From the NCBI GenBank assembly GCA_002898775.1, contig BEHK01000004.1:1-45938 (forward strand): DNA of 45,938 nucleotides, in the 5' to 3' direction. Both the position numbers and the translations under genes were made by a program. Below are positions 42,579 to 45,938 of this stretch, in pieces. The notes under the pieces are model-generated. The model made no database searches. It was not told where the DNA came from and worked only from the letters and a program-made list of their open reading frames with translations. The DNA comes from a bacterium HR08 (GTDB lineage Bacteria > Acidobacteriota > Blastocatellia > HR10). How positions within the stretch are numbered: the first letter of the stretch is position 1; every line of letters starts with the position of its first letter.

Positions 42579-43339
42579 TGTCTTTCGATCGTGTGCTCTA
42601 CCGTGTGGAGAAGGCCATCGCGCGGATCACGCTCAATCGGCCGGAGAAGCGCAATGCGCTGGATCCGCGGACGTTGGAGGAACTGCGGCACGCGTTCGCG
42701 CGCGCGGAAGAGGAGGCCGCGGTGAAGATCGTGGCGCTCGGTGGGGCGGGGAGAGACTTCTGCGCGGGACTTGATCTCACGACCTTGCAGCCGGCGGCGG
42801 AGCCGGCGGTGTTCGAGAAGATGCGGGATGCCGAACGTCTGGTTCAGCTCTTCCTCCAGATGCGGCGGATGACGAAGCCGATTGTGGCGTTGGTGCGCGG
42901 GCGAGCGTTGGGCGGAGGGTGCGGGTTAGCGACGGCCTGCGATATCGTTCTGGCGGCTGAGAGCGCGGAGTTCGGATACCCGGAGATTCGCATCGGGTTC
43001 GTCCCGGCGATCGTCAGCGTGCTCTTGCGGCGGTCGGTGGGGGAGAAGAAAGCGGCGGAGCTGATGTTGAGCGGGCGTCGGATCACGGCTGTGGAGGCCG
43101 AGCGCCTGGGGTTAGTCACGTTCGTCTTTCCGGACACGGCGTTCGAGCAAAGATGCGAGGAGCGGCTCGCCGAGCTGGCCGCGCAGGGGGCGCAGGCGAT
43201 GCGCTTGACCAAGCAGATCCTCTATCAGATTGACGGTCTGAGTTTCGAGGCGGCGCTCCGAGCGGCCGTAGATGTGAACGTGCTGGCGCGCTTGACCGAG
43301 GACTTCGCGCGAGGCGTGGCGGCGTTCCTGCACAAGTGA
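42575..43339 (+). CDS. Enoyl-CoA hydratase/isomerase family protein
   Basis: The 254-residue protein is a crotonase-fold enzyme acting on acyl-CoA thioesters. Motifs: ARITLNRPEKRNALDPRTLE, the oxyanion-hole strand GAGRDFCAGLDL, ALVRGRALGGGCGLATACDI (second oxyanion-hole Gly), and FGYPEIRIGFVPAIV. The first catalytic Glu position of hydratases, near GGGCGLA, is not obvious. The second may be the Glu in YPEIRIG. The exact reaction is therefore uncertain. ATG 42575 overlaps the AtuA-like stop, and GGAGGGAGGGG lies upstream. Confidence 0.9.
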   Translation: MMSFDRVLYRVEKAIARITLNRPEKRNALDPRTLEELRHAFARAEEEAAVKIVALGGAGRDFCAGLDLTTLQPAAEPAVFEKMRDAERLVQLFLQMRRMTKPIVALVRGRALGGGCGLATACDIVLAAESAEFGYPEIRIGFVPAIVSVLLRRSVGEKKAAELMLSGRRITAVEAERLGLVTFVFPDTAFEQRCEERLAELAAQGAQAMRLTKQILYQIDGLSFEAALRAAVDVNVLARLTEDFARGVAAFLHK

Positions 43340-43398
43340 GGATCGCTTGAAGAAGCGGCTGCGGAAGGCCAGTGCCTCGGACTGACCCGACATCACGC

Positions 43399-44982
43399 AT
43401 GGACCGAGGGCCGAGGGGGCGAGCGTCGGTGCTCGTCATCGCGGCAGATGCCGTCGCGGCCGAACGGCTCTGCGCGCGTCTGGAGCGGCTCGGATTTTCG
43501 GCCATTCGATGGGAGATCGAGGCGAATCCCAATGCGCCGCTTGCCGAGGCGCGCCTTGTCCTCGTCGAAGCGCGCGTGCCGATCGAACGCCTCCGATCCT
43601 GGATCGCCCGTGTGCGGGAGCACGAGCCGACGGCTCTTCTCCCCATCCTTCTTGATGGGGGGAGCGAGCGGCTGGTGTGGGCGACGGGAGCCGATGATGG
43701 CCTCCCGGCGGAGGATGAGGCGGAGTGGGCGTGTCGCGTGCGGGTGTGGGCGGTGGTGAGCGCGCGCTTGGAGCGGCTGCTCGAGGAGCGGATCGCCGAG
43801 CGAACGGAGCTGCTGGAGCGCGCGCTCTCGGGGCAAGAGCACCTGCTCGAGGATGTGCGAGCGGCGCGCGCGCAGTGGGAGGCGACGTTCAATGCCATCG
43901 CGGATGGTTTGGTGCTGACCACGCCCGAAGGGATCATTGAACAGGCCAATGAGGCACTCGCGCGGTTTGTCGGCCTGCCGCGCGAGCAATGGCTGGGGCA
44001 ATCCTGTCGCCTATTGTGGGAGCGGTTGGGGCGATCGGGAGCATGCCCGCACGAGCGGGTTGTGGCCACCGGGCGGGCGCAGGAGGAGGAAGTGGTGGAA
44101 GCTGCGACGGGACGCACGTTTCGCGTCCTGATGACACCGGTGCGATCGGTGCGCGGAGAGATCTTGGGGGTGGTGCATATCTTTCGAGAGGTCACCCTGG
44201 AGCGGCATCTGGAGCGGCAGGCGCGACATGCCGAGCGTATGGTCCTGGCGGGGCAGATCGTCTCCGGCATCGCGCATGAGGCGGCCACGCCGCTCTCGAT
44301 CATCGCCAACATTGCGGAGGCGTTGTTGCTGGATGTGCCGTCGGAGAGCCCCATGGCGTCGGATTTGCGGCGCATCGTGGCGCAGGCGCGGCGCCTCACG
44401 GAGATGTTGCGCCAGCTTCTGGATTTCGTCCGTCAAGCGCCGCCCGCCTTTCGCGAGCTGGACGTGAACGCGCTCATTGAGGAGACGCTCGCGCTGCTGC
44501 GGCACAGCTTTCGCGCGGCTCGGATCGAAGTCGTCGCGGATTTGGAGCCGGAGCTGCCGCCGATCCGGGCCGATCGGCATCAGCTCCAGCAGGTCTTGCT
44601 CAATCTCTTCACGAACGCTCTTCATGCGATGCCGGAGGGCGGGCGCTTGTGCGTGCGCACGGAAGTGCTCTCGGGCGCGCCGAAGCAGGTGCAGATCACG
44701 GTCGAGGATACGGGCGTCGGCATCTCGCCGGAGCATCTCCCGCGCATCTTCGATTTCTTCTTCACCACGCGGGCGGATCGAGGGGGGACTGGGTTGGGAT
44801 TGGCCATCGCGCGTCAGATCGTCGAGGCGCACGAGGGGACGATCGAGGTGGAGAGCGCGCCGGGGAGGGGAACGCGCTTCCGCGTGCGAGTTCCGCTGCG
44901 CGTGGAGCCGGTCCGGGTCGAGGGCGTGGCCGAGGGGGCGCCTTGCGCGCCAGCGGAGGACTCGGGCACACTTTCCGAGTGA
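43399..44982 (+). CDS. PAS-domain sensor histidine kinase
   Basis: The 527-residue protein is cytoplasmic; no membrane segments are seen. Residues 5-120 form a degenerate receiver-like domain ([20 protein letters not shown]) without the phospho-acceptor Asp. A coiled linker follows ([20 protein letters not shown]). A PAS domain spans about 155-280 ([20 protein letters not shown], with a [12 protein letters not shown] segment). The HisKA domain has [20 protein letters not shown]. The ATPase part has [10 protein letters not shown] (N box), VEDTGVGIS and [18 protein letters not shown] at 43372 is an alternative start. The response regulator begins 5 bases after its stop, so the two form a two-component system. 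Confidence 0.9.
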   Translation: MDRGPRGRASVLVIAADAVAAERLCARLERLGFSAIRWEIEANPNAPLAEARLVLVEARVPIERLRSWIARVREHEPTALLPILLDGGSERLVWATGADDGLPAEDEAEWACRVRVWAVVSARLERLLEERIAERTELLERALSGQEHLLEDVRAARAQWEATFNAIADGLVLTTPEGIIEQANEALARFVGLPREQWLGQSCRLLWERLGRSGACPHERVVATGRAQEEEVVEAATGRTFRVLMTPVRSVRGEILGVVHIFREVTLERHLERQARHAERMVLAGQIVSGIAHEAATPLSIIANIAEALLLDVPSESPMASDLRRIVAQARRLTEMLRQLLDFVRQAPPAFRELDVNALIEETLALLRHSFRAARIEVVADLEPELPPIRADRHQLQQVLLNLFTNALHAMPEGGRLCVRTEVLSGAPKQVQITVEDTGVGISPEHLPRIFDFFFTTRADRGGTGLGLAIARQIVEAHEGTIEVESAPGRGTRFRVRVPLRVEPVRVEGVAEGAPCAPAEDSGTLSE

Positions 44983-44986
44983 AGCC

Positions 44987-45938
44987 ATGGAACGCGTGAG
45001 CGTCCTCATCGTCGAGGATGACGTGCCGCTCGCCGAGGTGCTCGCGCGCTTTTTGCGCAAGCAGGGATTTGAGGTCGAGACGGCGGCGGATGCCCGGACG
45101 GCCCTGGAGGCGATGCTCGAACGTGTCTTCGACATCGTCCTGAGCGACATTCGACTCCCGGATCGCTCGGGGATCGAACTGCTGCAGGAGATCAAGCGCG
45201 CGTTTCCGGCGACGATCGTCCTCATGATGACGGCCTTCAGCTCGATTGATTCGGCGGTGGAGGCCGTGCGCCTGGGAGCAGATGATTACCTGAGCAAGCC
45301 GCTGCAGCTTGAGGATGTGAGGATGCGGATCCAGCGCGCCCTGGAGCGGCGGCGGTTGGAGACGCGCGTGGCCGATCTGCAGCGGCAACTCACCGAGCGC
45401 TATCGCTTCGGCAACATCATCGGCAAGAGCAAGCCGATGCAGGAGCTGTTCAAGGTCCTGGAGCGCGTGGCGCGGTCTTCGGCCACCGTGTTGATCGTGG
45501 GGCGCACGGGGACGGGGAAGGAGTTGGTCGCTCGCGCCATTCACTACAACAGTCCGCGCGCGAAGGGGCCGTTTGTGGACATCAACTGCGGCGCGCTGCC
45601 GGAGGAGTTGCTGGAGAGCGAGCTGTTCGGTTATGTGCGCGGCGCCTTCACCGGGGCCACGGAGTCGCGGCCCGGACTGTTCGAGGTCGCGCACGGGGGC
45701 ACGCTCTTTCTGGACGAAGTGGAGGCCTTGAAGCCGGAGCTGCAGGTGAAGCTCTTGCGCGTGTTGCAAGAGAAGGTGATCCGTCGCGTGGGCGGGCGGG
45801 AGAACATCCCCGTGGACGTGCGGATCATCGCGGCCACGAATCAGGACCTGGAGGCGGCCGTGCGGCGCGGGGAATTTCGCGAGGACCTCTACTATCGGCT
45901 CAACGTCGTCACGCTCTATCTGCCCGAGCTGCGGGAGC
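44987..45938 (+). CDS. Sigma-54-dependent (NtrC-type) response regulator, 3' end cut by window
   Basis: The visible 317 residues have a receiver domain with the acidic pair VEDDVPL, the phospho-accepting Asp in [13 protein letters not shown] and the Lys in [10 protein letters not shown] linker is followed by the AAA+ sigma-54 activator domain: Walker A as GRTGTGKE (usually GESGTGKE), GAFTGA for sigma-54 contact, Walker B GTLFLDEV, and [20 protein letters not shown] before the window ends. The C-terminal DNA-binding helix lies outside. It is the cognate regulator of the kinase just upstream; target genes are unknown. Confidence 0.94.
   Translation, partial: MERVSVLIVEDDVPLAEVLARFLRKQGFEVETAADARTALEAMLERVFDIVLSDIRLPDRSGIELLQEIKRAFPATIVLMMTAFSSIDSAVEAVRLGADDYLSKPLQLEDVRMRIQRALERRRLETRVADLQRQLTERYRFGNIIGKSKPMQELFKVLERVARSSATVLIVGRTGTGKELVARAIHYNSPRAKGPFVDINCGALPEELLESELFGYVRGAFTGATESRPGLFEVAHGGTLFLDEVEALKPELQVKLLRVLQEKVIRRVGGRENIPVDVRIIAATNQDLEAAVRRGEFREDLYYRLNVVTLYLPELRE

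Overview
The window looks like a GC-rich chromosomal segment from a heterotrophic, cytochrome-rich bacterium. Acidobacteriota is my best guess. The reasons are a choice-of-anchor V domain, many FG-GAP and NHL propeller proteins, a DUF2934 domain, a Rieske/cytochrome b/multihaem c respiratory cluster, and a futalosine-type menaquinone gene. This is inference from gene content only. Many genes have GGAGG-type ribosome sites and start with ATG. The best promoters resemble TTGACA-17-TATAAT. There are no integrases, phage structural genes, CRISPR arrays or rRNA genes.

Layout. 1-6985 (+): a truncated choice-of-anchor V/FG-GAP protein, the molybdenum cofactor pair moeA-moaC, a second FG-GAP propeller protein and a 12-repeat NHL protein. 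7043-9282 (-): an ECF sigma factor and its zinc anti-sigma factor, followed by an octahaem hydroxylamine-oxidoreductase-like cytochrome. 9283-14220 (+): a remnant of a GltD-like gene, a pentahaem lipoprotein, then a Rieske protein, a fused cytochrome b and a nine-haem membrane cytochrome c (a quinol-oxidising bc-type complex). 14231-17737 (-): an apparent operon of a DUF3365 haem protein, a frameshifted DUF1858 protein, B12-dependent ribonucleotide reductase and a TrmO-FmdE fusion. 17843-19876: two small heat-shock proteins, one fused to DUF2934, around a two-repeat secreted protein, then an MTH1187-type thiamine-binding protein.

19939-21406 (-): a two-gene operon for secreted proteins behind a promoter whose spacer is a GACA tetranucleotide tract. 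This is the most striking feature of the window. 21587-26009: superoxide dismutase, YebC, a sodium/solute symporter with two tiny membrane partners, and a DUF2227 protein. 26142-36476 (-): a large secreted propeller-like protein, a CoxG-like protein, mqnD, and a three-gene operon (unknown secreted protein, alkaline-phosphatase-superfamily protein, FtsX-type permease). tRNA-Leu(UAA) lies at 36662. 36918-39794 (-): a 958-residue mosaic exoprotein with RTX repeats, a cysteine-rich disintegrin-like region and an FG-GAP propeller. 40336-45938: a class III aminotransferase, a short operon (holin-like protein, AtuA-like domain, enoyl-CoA hydratase), and a histidine kinase with a sigma-54-type response regulator that runs off the end.

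The genes fall into three themes: respiration (bc-type complex, multihaem cytochromes, menaquinone, molybdenum cofactor), surface or secreted propeller proteins, and stress response. The items most likely to be new are the slippage-prone promoter at 21374-21406, the TrmO-FmdE fusion, the mosaic exoprotein, a pair of 220-bp inverted-end repeats at 30432 and 40014, and a possible RNA thermometer before hsp20.
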